Source: JAOPZW01 sp963806015
GTDB taxonomy: Bacteria; Actinomycetota; Thermoleophilia; Solirubrobacterales; Solirubrobacteraceae
Length of the DNA stretch: 64,000 nucleotides
Assembly (NCBI GenBank): GCA_963806015.1
Contig: CAWDWM010000004.1
Coordinates: forward strand, 310,001 to 374,000
Direction of reading: 5' to 3'
Both the position numbers and the translations under genes were made by a program. Below are positions 24,177 to 32,215 of this stretch, piece after piece. The notes under the pieces were generated by a model, which was given only the letters and a program-made list of their open reading frames with translations, did not search any database and was not told the DNA's origin. Every line of letters begins with the position of its first letter. The stretch's first letter is position 1.

Positions 24177-25271
24177 TCACACCTCCAGCGCGAGCTGAGC
24201 CACCGGCGCGGACGGCCGGGCGGCGACCTCGTCCTCGAAGGACGCCACCCGAACCCCGAGCAGCCGCACGGGCCGCGGCGGCGCGTAGGCGCGCAGCAGC
24301 TCGAGCGCGATCGTGGTGATGGTGGCGTCGTCGTTGATCCATGTGTCGATCGTGCGCGCGCGGGTGGCGTTGGTCCAGTCGTCCAGGCGGACCTTGATCC
24401 CGATCGTGCGCCCGCGCATGCTGCGGCGCTGCAGGCCCTGGCACACGTCGGCGGCCAGGCGGCGGATCGTCTCCTCCAGCGTGGCGAGGTCGTCGACGTC
24501 CTCGTCGAACGTCGTCTCGCTGGACAGGCTCTTGGCCGCCGCGCGCGCCTGCACGGGCGAGCTGTCGTGGAAGAACGCGTACGCCTTCAGCCAGCGTCCG
24601 GTGCGTTCGCCGAAGCGGGCCACGAGCGCCTCCGTGTCGGCCGCCTGCAGATCGCCCACGGTGTGCAGCCCGACCTCGGCCAGGCGCTCCTGCGTGCGCG
24701 GCCCCACGCCCTGCAGCAGCCGCGTCGGTTCGCCCGCGAAGCGCACGCACGCCTGCTCGCGCGAGAGGACGACGAAGCCCGCCGGCTTCTCGGCGTCGCT
24801 GGCCGTCTTCGCGACCAGCCGCGACGGCCCGACGCCCACGGAGATCGTGATGCCCGTGCGCTCGCGGACCTCGGCCACCAGGTCGCGCAGGGCGCGCAGC
24901 GGCTTCTCGATCGCCGTCACGTCCGCGTAGGCCTCGTCGACCGACACGTTCTGCATCGGGCAGCCGAGGCGCTCGCGCACGATGTCCCAGACCTCCTTGG
25001 ACTTCGCGCGATAGGCCGTGAAGTCGGGCGGCAGGAAGATCGCGTCCGGGCACAGCCGGCGCGCGCGGACGGCCGACATCGCCGAGTGCACGCCGAAGCG
25101 CCGCGCCTCGTAGCTGGCGGTGGTCACCACGGCCCGCGGCCCGCTCCCGGCCACGACGACCGGCTGGCCGCGCAGCTCGGGCCGGCGCTGCAACTCGACG
25201 CTCGCGTAGAACGAGTCGCAATCGAGGTGCGCGATCACCCGCCGGGGATGCTCGGGAGGCTGCGTGGTCAA
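24177..25271 (-). CDS. dinB: DNA polymerase IV (Y family)
   Basis: 364-aa translesion polymerase. Catalytic residues are in AHLDCDSFYASVE (D and F/Y steric gate) and NVSVDEAYADVT (DE). The helix-hairpin-helix region LLQGVGPRTQERLAEVGLHTVGDL and a C-terminal little-finger domain follow. No clear C-terminal beta-clamp peptide is seen. Start is uncertain between TTG 25271 and GTG 25238; both precede the catalytic D. Expected role: damage bypass and mutagenesis. Confidence 0.9.
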   Translation of the reverse strand: MTTQPPEHPRRVIAHLDCDSFYASVELQRRPELRGQPVVVAGSGPRAVVTTASYEARRFGVHSAMSAVRARRLCPDAIFLPPDFTAYRAKSKEVWDIVRERLGCPMQNVSVDEAYADVTAIEKPLRALRDLVAEVRERTGITISVGVGPSRLVAKTASDAEKPAGFVVLSREQACVRFAGEPTRLLQGVGPRTQERLAEVGLHTVGDLQAADTEALVARFGERTGRWLKAYAFFHDSSPVQARAAAKSLSSETTFDEDVDDLATLEETIRRLAADVCQGLQRRSMRGRTIGIKVRLDDWTNATRARTIDTWINDDATITTIALELLRAYAPPRPVRLLGVRVASFEDEVAARPSAPVAQLALEV

Positions 25272-25309
25272 CCTCCCGAGCGTACGCCGCCGCCCTGACG
25301 GCGCGTGGC

Positions 25310-25975
25310 TCAGCTGGCGACGAGCAGCGACCCCACGCCGCCGAAGTGCAGGCGCGAGCGCGTGGCGGCGGTCAGGTCGAACTCGCGGCCGCCCACGTAC
25401 GGGCCGCGGTCCACGACGCGCACGCGGATCACGCGGTCGCCCTTGCGCAGCGTCACGCGCGATCCGCAGGGCAGCGTCTTGTGGGCGACGCCGAGCGTGC
25501 CCGGGGTCAGGCGCCCGCCACACGACAGCTTGTTGCCGTACAGGCCGGGGCCGTACCACGACACCGCGGCGCGGCGGTAGACGTTCAGGCGCCCGATCCG
25601 GCGCGAGGCGGCGTCGATGAGCACGCGCAGCTGCGCGCTGCCGGGCCGCTGCGGGCGAAAGGCGAAGCCGAACGTCCCGCCGGCGCGCGTGACGGCGCGG
25701 TCGATGGTCGTCCAGCCGTGCCCCGACTGGCGTTGCAGCAGGGCAGGCCGGCCGGCACTGCGCGAGCGCAGGTGGCCGTTGACGGCCGCCCGGCGTCCGG
25801 CCATGACGTTCAGCCGGCTCTTGCCCGGGGTGATGTCCGCCGCGACTGCGGCGTGGGCGCCGTTGGTATCAGAAGACTGCGCCGTGCCCGGCAGCACGGA
25901 CAGCGAAATGGCTAAGCAGAGCGCGCCCAGCGCCATCATGGCGCCGCGGGCACGCAAGTTCAGGTGCGGCCTCAT
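25310..25975 (-). CDS. Secreted RlpA-like double-psi beta-barrel protein
   Basis: 221-aa exported protein. Signal peptide about residues 1-32 (R-rich start, then MMALGALCLAISLSVLPGTAQS). C-terminal RlpA-like domain (about 135-221): VSWYGPGLYGNKLSCGG, GVAHKTLPCGSRVTL and VVDRGPYVGGREFDL with the catalytic-type D. RlpA proteins are septal lytic transglycosylases or cell-wall-binding proteins. The gene is preceded by a probable c-di-AMP riboswitch, a known arrangement for actinobacterial wall hydrolases. Confidence 0.88.
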   Translation of the reverse strand: MRPHLNLRARGAMMALGALCLAISLSVLPGTAQSSDTNGAHAAVAADITPGKSRLNVMAGRRAAVNGHLRSRSAGRPALLQRQSGHGWTTIDRAVTRAGGTFGFAFRPQRPGSAQLRVLIDAASRRIGRLNVYRRAAVSWYGPGLYGNKLSCGGRLTPGTLGVAHKTLPCGSRVTLRKGDRVIRVRVVDRGPYVGGREFDLTAATRSRLHFGGVGSLLVAS

Positions 25976-26000
25976 ACGAGGTCGATTCCTCCTTGCGTAG

Positions 26001-26114
26001 ACCGCCTGCGGGGCAGGGCATGAGCGCGGCGAACGACGGCCGTCGCTACGGCGCCCGCAGGCGCCGACCCTCCCCCGCTCGCCTCCGAAGACCTCGGAGG
26101 CGACTCGGCGGATC
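26001..26114 (-). ncRNA. Probable c-di-AMP (ydaO/yuaA) riboswitch
   Basis: On the minus strand, between about 26114 and 26001, the leader has GATCCGCCGAGTC at the 5' side pairing with GGCGGTC at the 3' side (P1), a strong hairpin GCCTCCGAGGTCTTCGGAGGC, then GAGCGGGGGAGGGT, a second hairpin GGCGCCTGCGGGCGCC and GTAGCGACGG. This order and the GAGCGGGGGA element resemble ydaO riboswitches upstream of actinobacterial rpfA and other wall genes. It ends 26 nt before the ATG of the RlpA-like gene, with AAGGAGG between. Assigned from memory of the consensus, not from a covariance search. Confidence 0.6.
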
Positions 26115-26166
26115 GAACAGAAGTTCGTGAGGGTACTAGGTCGCGGGACCGCTCATGTGACGAGCG

Positions 26167-27312
26167 TCACACAGCGACGGCCGGCAGACCGGCCTCGGGC
26201 GTGCCCGCGAGGACCATCGCCAGCAGCGTGGCCGGCATGATCGCGACGGGCATGTCGGGGTGCGCTACGGCGCTCTCCTGGCCGATCGCCAGCAGCGCAT
26301 CGACGTAGGACAGCAGCGCGGCGACGTCGCCGTCGCGGCACGTCCGGCACGCCAGCCGCGCCAGCGCGATCGGCTCGGCGGGGTCCAGCCCACGGAAGGC
26401 GATCTGCAGGCCGGCGGCGCAGTAGGTCACCACGCGCTCGGCCTCGATCACCCGCCGGCCCACGGACTGCGGGCCCGGCGCGGGCCCGAGGTCGGCGGGC
26501 TCTTCGCCGGCCACGACGCGCGCCAGCTGCTCCCCGGCGATCGAGCGCAGGACCTCGGGCCCGTGGCCGACCGCGCGCCCCACGCGCAGGAAGACGTAGG
26601 CGGCCAGCAGGCCCGGGGCGTAGGGCATGTCGCTCGCGTAGAGGATCCGCCCCGGCGGAATCGTCGAATAGAGCTGCAGCTGGTCGGCGACGTTCCACCA
26701 GGCCGTGTCGAAGAACAGGTTCGGCAGCGCGGTCGCCTCGTCGGCGATCCAGCCGAGGTCGCTGATGCCTGCGTGCGCGAGGATCAGCCGCGCGCCCGGA
26801 TAGCGGCGCGCGAGGTCGACGACGGCTTCGCCGAGGTGCGGGATCCCGCGGCCGGCGTGAAACAGCACCGGGGCGCGGGCCTCGTGGGCCAGCGCGACGA
26901 TCTCCTCCACCACGGGATGCGGCAGGCCGAAGGCGTCCGAGCGCGGGTGCAGCTTGAAGCCGCGCGCCCCCGCGTCGAGGCAGCGCCGCGCCTCGGCCAG
27001 CGCGTCGTCGGTATTGGGCGCGATGCGCGCGAGGGCCTCCAGGCGGCCCTCGGAGGCCGCGGCGGCGGTCAGGACGGCGTCGTTCGCCGCCCCGTAGCCG
27101 TCGGGCTCGTGCATCGCGAAGAGCAATGCGCGCTGGTGCCCGGCGGCGTCGAGCCCGCCCAGGATCTCCTCCGGGGTGGCCTTGCGCCCGTCGGGGTCGT
27201 TCTGGCCGATGTGGGTATGGGCGTCGAACCAGTCGGCCTGGCCCAGCACCTCGCGCCCGTCGAGGAAGACGGGCAGCAGGCGGGGGTCGAACTGGCTTGC
27301 GTTGACGGGCAC
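26167..27312 (-). CDS. Amidohydrolase-2 family metal-dependent hydrolase
   Basis: 381-aa TIM-barrel hydrolase. Metal ligands visible: DAHTHIG (HxH), K/H in RGFKLHPRS, H in VLFHAGRG, H in LILAHAGISD and D in ILYASDMPYAP. About 120 residues after the barrel (ADLGPAPGPQS onwards) form a helical extension not usual for the family. Likely hydrolyses or decarboxylates a carboxylated substrate; unknown. GTG start, 19 nt after the stop of the co-directional ECF sigma gene. Confidence 0.82.
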   Translation of the reverse strand: MPVNASQFDPRLLPVFLDGREVLGQADWFDAHTHIGQNDPDGRKATPEEILGGLDAAGHQRALLFAMHEPDGYGAANDAVLTAAAASEGRLEALARIAPNTDDALAEARRCLDAGARGFKLHPRSDAFGLPHPVVEEIVALAHEARAPVLFHAGRGIPHLGEAVVDLARRYPGARLILAHAGISDLGWIADEATALPNLFFDTAWWNVADQLQLYSTIPPGRILYASDMPYAPGLLAAYVFLRVGRAVGHGPEVLRSIAGEQLARVVAGEEPADLGPAPGPQSVGRRVIEAERVVTYCAAGLQIAFRGLDPAEPIALARLACRTCRDGDVAALLSYVDALLAIGQESAVAHPDMPVAIMPATLLAMVLAGTPEAGLPAVAV

Positions 27313-27331
27313 CGCCCGCCGCAGGCTACCG

Positions 27332-27874
27332 CTAGGCCGCCACCTGCCCGGCGACCGTCGCTTCGAAGTCCAGGCGCAGCTTGGCCAGCCCGAGGCGGAT
27401 GCGGCTCTTCGCGGTGCCCAGCGGGACGTTGCTGCGCCGCGCGATCTCGTCGGCCGTCAGCCCGCCCCAATACGCGAGCACGATGGCCTCGCGCTGCACC
27501 GGGGGCAGCTCGCGCAGGGCTTCGCGCACCGTGCTGCGCTGGACCTCATGCTCGGCGGCCACGTCCGGGCGCTCGTCGGCACGCCCCTCCTCGCGCGCGA
27601 CGCCGAGCTTGAGCCGATCCGAGGCACGGCCGGCGGCCTGGCCCTCGCGCCACAGGTCGAGCGCACGGCTGCGCGACATCAGGCGCAGGTAGGAGCCCAG
27701 CTCGCCCCGGCGGGCGTCGAACTTCGCGGGCTGGCGCCAGAGCTTGAGGAAGACGTCCTGGACGACGTCCTGGGCCAGGGTCGCGTCGCCCAGGACGCGG
27801 TAGGCGGCGCGGTAGGCCCCGCGCGCGTGCTCGTCGTAGGCCCGCTCGAAGGAGCCCGGATCGCTGAGGTTCAT
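27332..27874 (-). CDS. ECF-type RNA polymerase sigma factor
   Basis: 180 aa with region 2 (AYDEHARGAYRAAYRVLGDATLAQDVVQDVFLKLW) and region 4 (LRELPPVQREAIVLAYWGGLTADEIARRSNVPLGTAKSRIRLGL); the final part is like SigK-type ECFs. No adjacent anti-sigma gene; the RskA-like protein at 33650-34600 is the nearest candidate. ATG at 27874 follows GGAG by 8 nt. Divergent from the WS/DGAT gene with an inverted repeat between them. Confidence 0.92.
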   Translation of the reverse strand: MNLSDPGSFERAYDEHARGAYRAAYRVLGDATLAQDVVQDVFLKLWRQPAKFDARRGELGSYLRLMSRSRALDLWREGQAAGRASDRLKLGVAREEGRADERPDVAAEHEVQRSTVREALRELPPVQREAIVLAYWGGLTADEIARRSNVPLGTAKSRIRLGLAKLRLDFEATVAGQVAA

Positions 27875-27900
27875 TGCTCTCTCCATTAGTTGTGCGCAGA

Positions 27901-27929
27901 CTCTACACACTCTGTGCAACGTTGTAGAG
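27901..27929. promoter_or_regulatory. Inverted repeat CTCTACA-N15-TGTAGAG in divergent promoter
   Basis: Perfect 7-bp inverted repeat spanning 29 nt, between the ECF sigma gene (start 27874) and the WS/DGAT gene (start 27957). Nearly equidistant from both starts, so a bound protein could control both. Regulator unknown. Confidence 0.5.
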
Positions 27930-27956
27930 AGGACGCCGACGTGTGAGGATCGGAAC

Positions 27957-29417
27957 GTGGCCAATCGCGACCGCCTCACCGCCCTCGATGCCGGCTTCCT
28001 GCACCTCGAGCGCAGCGGCGCCCACATGCACGTCGCGGGCGTCCTGGTCTTCGAGGGAGAGGCGCCCGCCTACGACGAGCTCGTCGAGGCCATCGAGGCG
28101 CGCATGCATCTCGTGCCGCGCTATCGCCAGAAGCTCGCGCACGTGCCCTACGGCCAGGGGCGCCCGGTGTGGGTGGACGATCCGCACTTCAACGTGCGCT
28201 ACCACGTGCGCCACAGCGCGCTGCCCGAGCCGGGCTCCGACGAGCAACTGCGCAACCTCGCGGGTCGGCTCTTCGCCCGGCCGCTGGACCGGACGAAGCC
28301 GTTGTGGGAGCTCAACCTGGTCGAGGGCCTCGACGGCGGCCGCTTCGCGATCATCTCCAAGACCCACCACGCGCTCGTCGACGGCGTCAGCGGGGTCGAC
28401 ATCACGTCGGTGCTCTTCGACACCTCGCCCGAGCCGGCGCCCGCGTCGGCCGAGGCGCGCGAGTGGGTGCCGCGCCCCGAGCCCAGCGACGCGGAGCTCC
28501 TGGCCCAGGCGCTCATCGAGCGCGCGACGGTGCCGGCCGAGGGCGCCCGCGGGCTGCGCGCGCTCACGCGCGCGCCGCGCCAGGCACTCGGGCAGGCGGG
28601 CGAGTGGCTCGTCGGCGTCGGCGCGATGGCGTGGGCGGGATTCAGCCCGGCGCCGCCCTCGCCCTTCAACGTGCCGATCGGCCCGCACCGGCGCTACACC
28701 TGGGTCGACTCCGAGGTCGCGCGCTTCAAGGCGGTCAAGAACGCCCTCGGCGGCACGCTCAACGACGTCGTGCTCTCGGCGGTGTCGCTCGCCCTCGGGC
28801 GCTTCCTGCGCCGCCGCGGGGTCGACACGGAGGGACTCGTGCTCAAGGCGATGGTCCCGGTGTCCGTGCGCGCGGAGACCCAGCGCGGGGCGCTGGGCAA
28901 CCGCGTCGCGGCCATGTGGGCGCCGCTGCCCGTCGGCGTCACCGATCCCGAGGCGGTTCTGGGGGAGGTCACCGAGGCGATGCGCGGGCTCAAGGAGTCC
29001 GGACAGGCCGTCGGCGCCGTGGCGCTGACCTCGCTGGCCGACTTCGCGCCGCCGACGATCATGTCGCAGGCCGCCCGGCTGCAGGCGCGCCAGCGCTTCT
29101 TCAACCTCGTCGTCACCAACGTCCCGGGCCCGCAGATCCCGCTCTACCTGCTCGGGCGCCGGATGACGCGCTTCTACCCCGTCGTCCCCCTCGCCCACCA
29201 CCAGGCGCTGGGCATCGCGATCATGAGCTATGACGGTCGTCTCGGCTTCGGTCTGCTCGGCGACTACGACGCGATGGGAGACCTCGAGGCGCTGGCTGAC
29301 GACCTGCGCTCGGCGATCGCCGAGCTCACGCGCGCTGCCGGGCTCCCGGCGTCCGAGCCCCGGACCACGCGAGCGTCATCGTCTCGCCGATCTCCAGAGC
29401 ACTCCAGCGCGCGCTGA
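27957..29417 (+). CDS. Wax ester synthase/diacylglycerol acyltransferase (WS/DGAT)
   Basis: 486-aa acyltransferase that esterifies acyl-CoA with diacylglycerol or fatty alcohol for storage lipid. Catalytic HHxxxDG motif is intact in KTHHALVDGVSGVD (about residue 139). Other family segments: LNDVVLSAVSLALGRFLRRRG and VVTNVPGPQIPLYLLGRRM. GTG start. The last about 30 residues (PRTTRASSSRRSPEHSSAR) are non-conserved and lie over the 3' end of the convergent gene, a 92-nt overlap. Confidence 0.9.
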   Translation: MANRDRLTALDAGFLHLERSGAHMHVAGVLVFEGEAPAYDELVEAIEARMHLVPRYRQKLAHVPYGQGRPVWVDDPHFNVRYHVRHSALPEPGSDEQLRNLAGRLFARPLDRTKPLWELNLVEGLDGGRFAIISKTHHALVDGVSGVDITSVLFDTSPEPAPASAEAREWVPRPEPSDAELLAQALIERATVPAEGARGLRALTRAPRQALGQAGEWLVGVGAMAWAGFSPAPPSPFNVPIGPHRRYTWVDSEVARFKAVKNALGGTLNDVVLSAVSLALGRFLRRRGVDTEGLVLKAMVPVSVRAETQRGALGNRVAAMWAPLPVGVTDPEAVLGEVTEAMRGLKESGQAVGAVALTSLADFAPPTIMSQAARLQARQRFFNLVVTNVPGPQIPLYLLGRRMTRFYPVVPLAHHQALGIAIMSYDGRLGFGLLGDYDAMGDLEALADDLRSAIAELTRAAGLPASEPRTTRASSSRRSPEHSSAR

Positions 29418-29769
29418 GCTCGCCCGCCTCGCGCCCGGCGCGCGCGGCGAGCTCGATGCCCCGGGCCGCGCGCTCGGAGCGCGCGAGGTCAGCGCTGTGC
29501 TGGCGCACCAGCCGATCGCCGCGGCGCTTGAGCCGGCGGTCGACCACCCCGTCGGGTCGATGGAACGTTCCGGCGTGGCCGCCGGCGGCGAGCTGGCCGA
29601 ACACGCCGTGCTCGATCGGCTCGTCACGCTCGGCGATGAAGTGGGCCAGATCGTGGGGCATGCGGGCGTCATAGCCGGGCGCCGGATGCATGATCAGGGT
29701 GGCGGTGCCGGGGCGCTCCACGATCACCGCGTAGCGCCGCTCGCCGGTGCGCTTGAAGGTGACCTGCAT
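29326..29769 (-). CDS. Hypothetical protein, overlaps WS/DGAT 3' end
   Basis: 147-aa protein of no recognised family. N-terminal half has a regular beta pattern (MQVTFKRTGERRYAVIVERPG, then ATLIMHPAPGYD); the segment MPHDLAHFIAERDEPIEHGVFGQLAAGG looks conserved and His-rich. The rest is helical and charged. ATG at 29769 is 7 nt downstream of TACCTT. Its final 92 nt are antisense to the WS/DGAT gene. Confidence 0.6.
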   Translation of the reverse strand: MQVTFKRTGERRYAVIVERPGTATLIMHPAPGYDARMPHDLAHFIAERDEPIEHGVFGQLAAGGHAGTFHRPDGVVDRRLKRRGDRLVRQHSADLARSERAARGIELAARAGREAGELSARWSALEIGETMTLAWSGARTPGARQRA

Positions 29770-29813
29770 GCAGCCGAAGGTACCGCGACGCCGATCGCTA
29801 CGGTGCACGGGGA

Positions 29814-31529
29814 ATGCGCGTAGCGCTCGCCCAGATCAACCCCACCGTCGGTGATATCGCCGGCAACGAAGCCAAGGTGCGCGAGGCGCTGGCCCGCGCG
29901 CGCGAGGCCGGCGCGCAGCTCGCGCTCGTGCCCGAGCTGGCGATCAGCGGCTACCCGCCCGAGGATCTGCTGCTCAAGGAGCACTTCCTCGCCGACGCCC
30001 GCGCGGCGGTCGAGCGCATCGCGGCCGACGTGCACGGGATCGTGGCGCTCGTCGGGTTCCCCGAGCGCGCCGACGACGCCTACAACGCCGCCGCGGTGCT
30101 CGCCGACGGCCGCATCCAGGCCATCTACCGCAAGGTCAACCTGCCCAACTACGGGGTCTTCGACGAGCTGCGCTACTTCCAGCACGGGCCGGGCGGGGCC
30201 ACGATCGACGTCGACGGCGTCAAGGTCGGGCTGACGATCTGCGAGGACATCTGGGTGCCCGGCGCGCCGATGACCGACGAGGCGCTGGCCGGCGCACGGC
30301 TGGTGCTCAACATCTCCGCCTCGCCCTACCAGGCGGGCAAGGGGCGCCAGCGCGAGCAGATGATCGCCCAGCGCGCGCGCGACAACCTGGCGGCGGTCGC
30401 CTTCTGCGCGCTGGTCGGCGGCCAGGACGAGCTGGTCTTCGACGGCCACTCGTTCGTGGTCGACCACGACGGCAACGTCATCGCACGCGCGGCGCAGTTC
30501 GCCGAAGAGCTGCTGCTGTGCGACGTCGACGTCGAGGCGGCCGGCGCGGCCCGCCTGCGCGACACGCGCGCCCGGCCGGCGGCGCGCGAGGTGGCGAACG
30601 CGGTCGCCGACCTCGGCTCGTTCACCACGGATGGCGGCAGCGACCCGGCGGCGCCGGGCGGCCCGGTCGCCGAGCTGCTCGACGCCGACGCCGAGATCTA
30701 CGCCGCGCTCGTCCTGGGCACGCGCGACTACGTCACCAAGAACGGCTTCCAGCACGTCGTCCTGGGGCTCTCGGGCGGGATCGACTCCACCCTGGTCGCC
30801 CTCATCGCGGTCGACGCCCTCGGGCGCGAGCGCGTGACCTGCGTGACGATGCCCTCGCCCTATTCCTCGCAGGGGACGCGCAACGACGCCTACCAGCTGG
30901 CCGAGAACCTCGGGGTCGAGCTGGTCGAGCTGCCGATCGGCGAGGCGATGGCGGGCTACGAGGACCTGCTGGCCGACGTCTTCGCCGGGCGCGAGCCTGA
31001 CATCACCGAGGAGAACCTGCAGGCGCGCATCCGCGGCAACCTCCTGATGGCGCTGTCGAACAAGTTCGGCTGGCTCGTGCTCACCACGGGCAACAAGTCC
31101 GAGATGTCGGTCGGCTACTCGACGCTCTACGGCGACAGCGCCGGCGGGTTCGCGGTGATCAAGGACTGCCCGAAGACGCTCGTCTACCGGCTCGTGGCCG
31201 AGCGCTCGCGCCGCGACCCGCAGTCGCCGGTGCCCGAGTCGATCGTCACCCGCGCGCCGTCCGCCGAGCTGCGCCCCGACCAGCGCGACCAGGACTCGCT
31301 GCCACCCTACGACGTGCTCGACGCGATCCTCGAGGGCTACGTCGAGCAGGACCTCGGGCGCGAGCAGCTGATCGCCCGTGGCCTGCCGGCGGCCGAGGTC
31401 GATCGCGTCATCCGCCTCGTCGACCTCTCCGAGTACAAGCGCCGCCAGAACCCGCCGGGGATCAAGGTCACGTCGAAGGCGTTCGGGCGCGACCGCCGGG
31501 TGCCCATCGTCAACCGTTACGGCGGATGA
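29814..31529 (+). CDS. nadE: Glutamine-dependent NAD+ synthetase
   Basis: 571 aa in two domains. N-terminal nitrilase-type glutaminase (about 1-260): catalytic E in VPELAISGYPPEDL, K in YRKVNLPNYGVFDE and C in GLTICEDIWVPG. C-terminal ATP-dependent synthetase (about 290-571): P-loop LSGGIDSTLVALIAVDALG and TTGNKSEMSVGYSTLYGD. Amidates nicotinic acid adenine dinucleotide in the last step of NAD biosynthesis. Its stop overlaps the ATG of the following SDR gene (ATGA). Confidence 0.95.
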   Translation: MRVALAQINPTVGDIAGNEAKVREALARAREAGAQLALVPELAISGYPPEDLLLKEHFLADARAAVERIAADVHGIVALVGFPERADDAYNAAAVLADGRIQAIYRKVNLPNYGVFDELRYFQHGPGGATIDVDGVKVGLTICEDIWVPGAPMTDEALAGARLVLNISASPYQAGKGRQREQMIAQRARDNLAAVAFCALVGGQDELVFDGHSFVVDHDGNVIARAAQFAEELLLCDVDVEAAGAARLRDTRARPAAREVANAVADLGSFTTDGGSDPAAPGGPVAELLDADAEIYAALVLGTRDYVTKNGFQHVVLGLSGGIDSTLVALIAVDALGRERVTCVTMPSPYSSQGTRNDAYQLAENLGVELVELPIGEAMAGYEDLLADVFAGREPDITEENLQARIRGNLLMALSNKFGWLVLTTGNKSEMSVGYSTLYGDSAGGFAVIKDCPKTLVYRLVAERSRRDPQSPVPESIVTRAPSAELRPDQRDQDSLPPYDVLDAILEGYVEQDLGREQLIARGLPAAEVDRVIRLVDLSEYKRRQNPPGIKVTSKAFGRDRRVPIVNRYGG

Positions 31530-32215
31530 TCGCCCTCGTCACCGGCGCCGGGAACCCGCGCGGAATCGGGGCCGCGTGCGTGCGCGCCCTGGCCCACCGC
31601 GGGGCGACGGTGGCCTTCACCGTGATGCCGGGCGAATCGGCGCCGGACGACTTCCCCGGCACCGCGTTCACCTCCGACCTCTCCGAGGCGGTCGCGCCCG
31701 AGCGGCTGATGGACGCCGTCACCAAGCTCGTCGGGCACCCCACGGTGCTGGTCAACAACGCCGCGCACTCCACGCGCGACGGCTTCGCCGCGCTGGACGC
31801 GGCGACCATCGACGCCCACTACGCCGTCAACGTCCGCGCCCCGATGCTGCTCAGCGCGCTGCTGGCGCGGTCGGGGCGCCCGGGGCGGATCGTCAACCTC
31901 ATCTCCGGCCAGTTCCTGGGGCCGATGCCGGGCGAGCTGGCCTACACCGCCAGCAAGGGAGCACTCGAGGCCTTCACGCGCCAGCTCGCGGCCGAGGTCG
32001 CCGGGCTCGGCATCACGGTCAACGCCGTGGGCCCCGGCCCCAACGACACCGGCTGGATCGACGACGACCTGCGCGCGCAGCTGCTGCCGCGCTTCCCCAT
32101 GGGCCGCATCGGGCGCCCCGAGGACGCCGCGTCGCTGGTGGCCTGGCTGTGCTCGGAGGAGGCCGGCTGGGTCACCGGCCAGGTGATCCACTCCGAGGGC
32201 GGGTTCCTGCGGTAG
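31526..32215 (+). CDS. SDR family oxidoreductase
   Basis: 229-aa short-chain dehydrogenase: cofactor motif VTGAGNPRGIGAACVRAL, NNAAHS, YTASKGALEAF (catalytic YxxxK) and an upstream Ser in NLISGQFLG. Similar to FabG-like 3-oxoacyl reductases, but shorter. Translationally coupled to nadE by a 4-nt overlap. Its last 44 nt overlap the convergent AbiEi-DUF559 gene. Confidence 0.87.
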   Translation: MIALVTGAGNPRGIGAACVRALAHRGATVAFTVMPGESAPDDFPGTAFTSDLSEAVAPERLMDAVTKLVGHPTVLVNNAAHSTRDGFAALDAATIDAHYAVNVRAPMLLSALLARSGRPGRIVNLISGQFLGPMPGELAYTASKGALEAFTRQLAAEVAGLGITVNAVGPGPNDTGWIDDDLRAQLLPRFPMGRIGRPEDAASLVAWLCSEEAGWVTGQVIHSEGGFLR

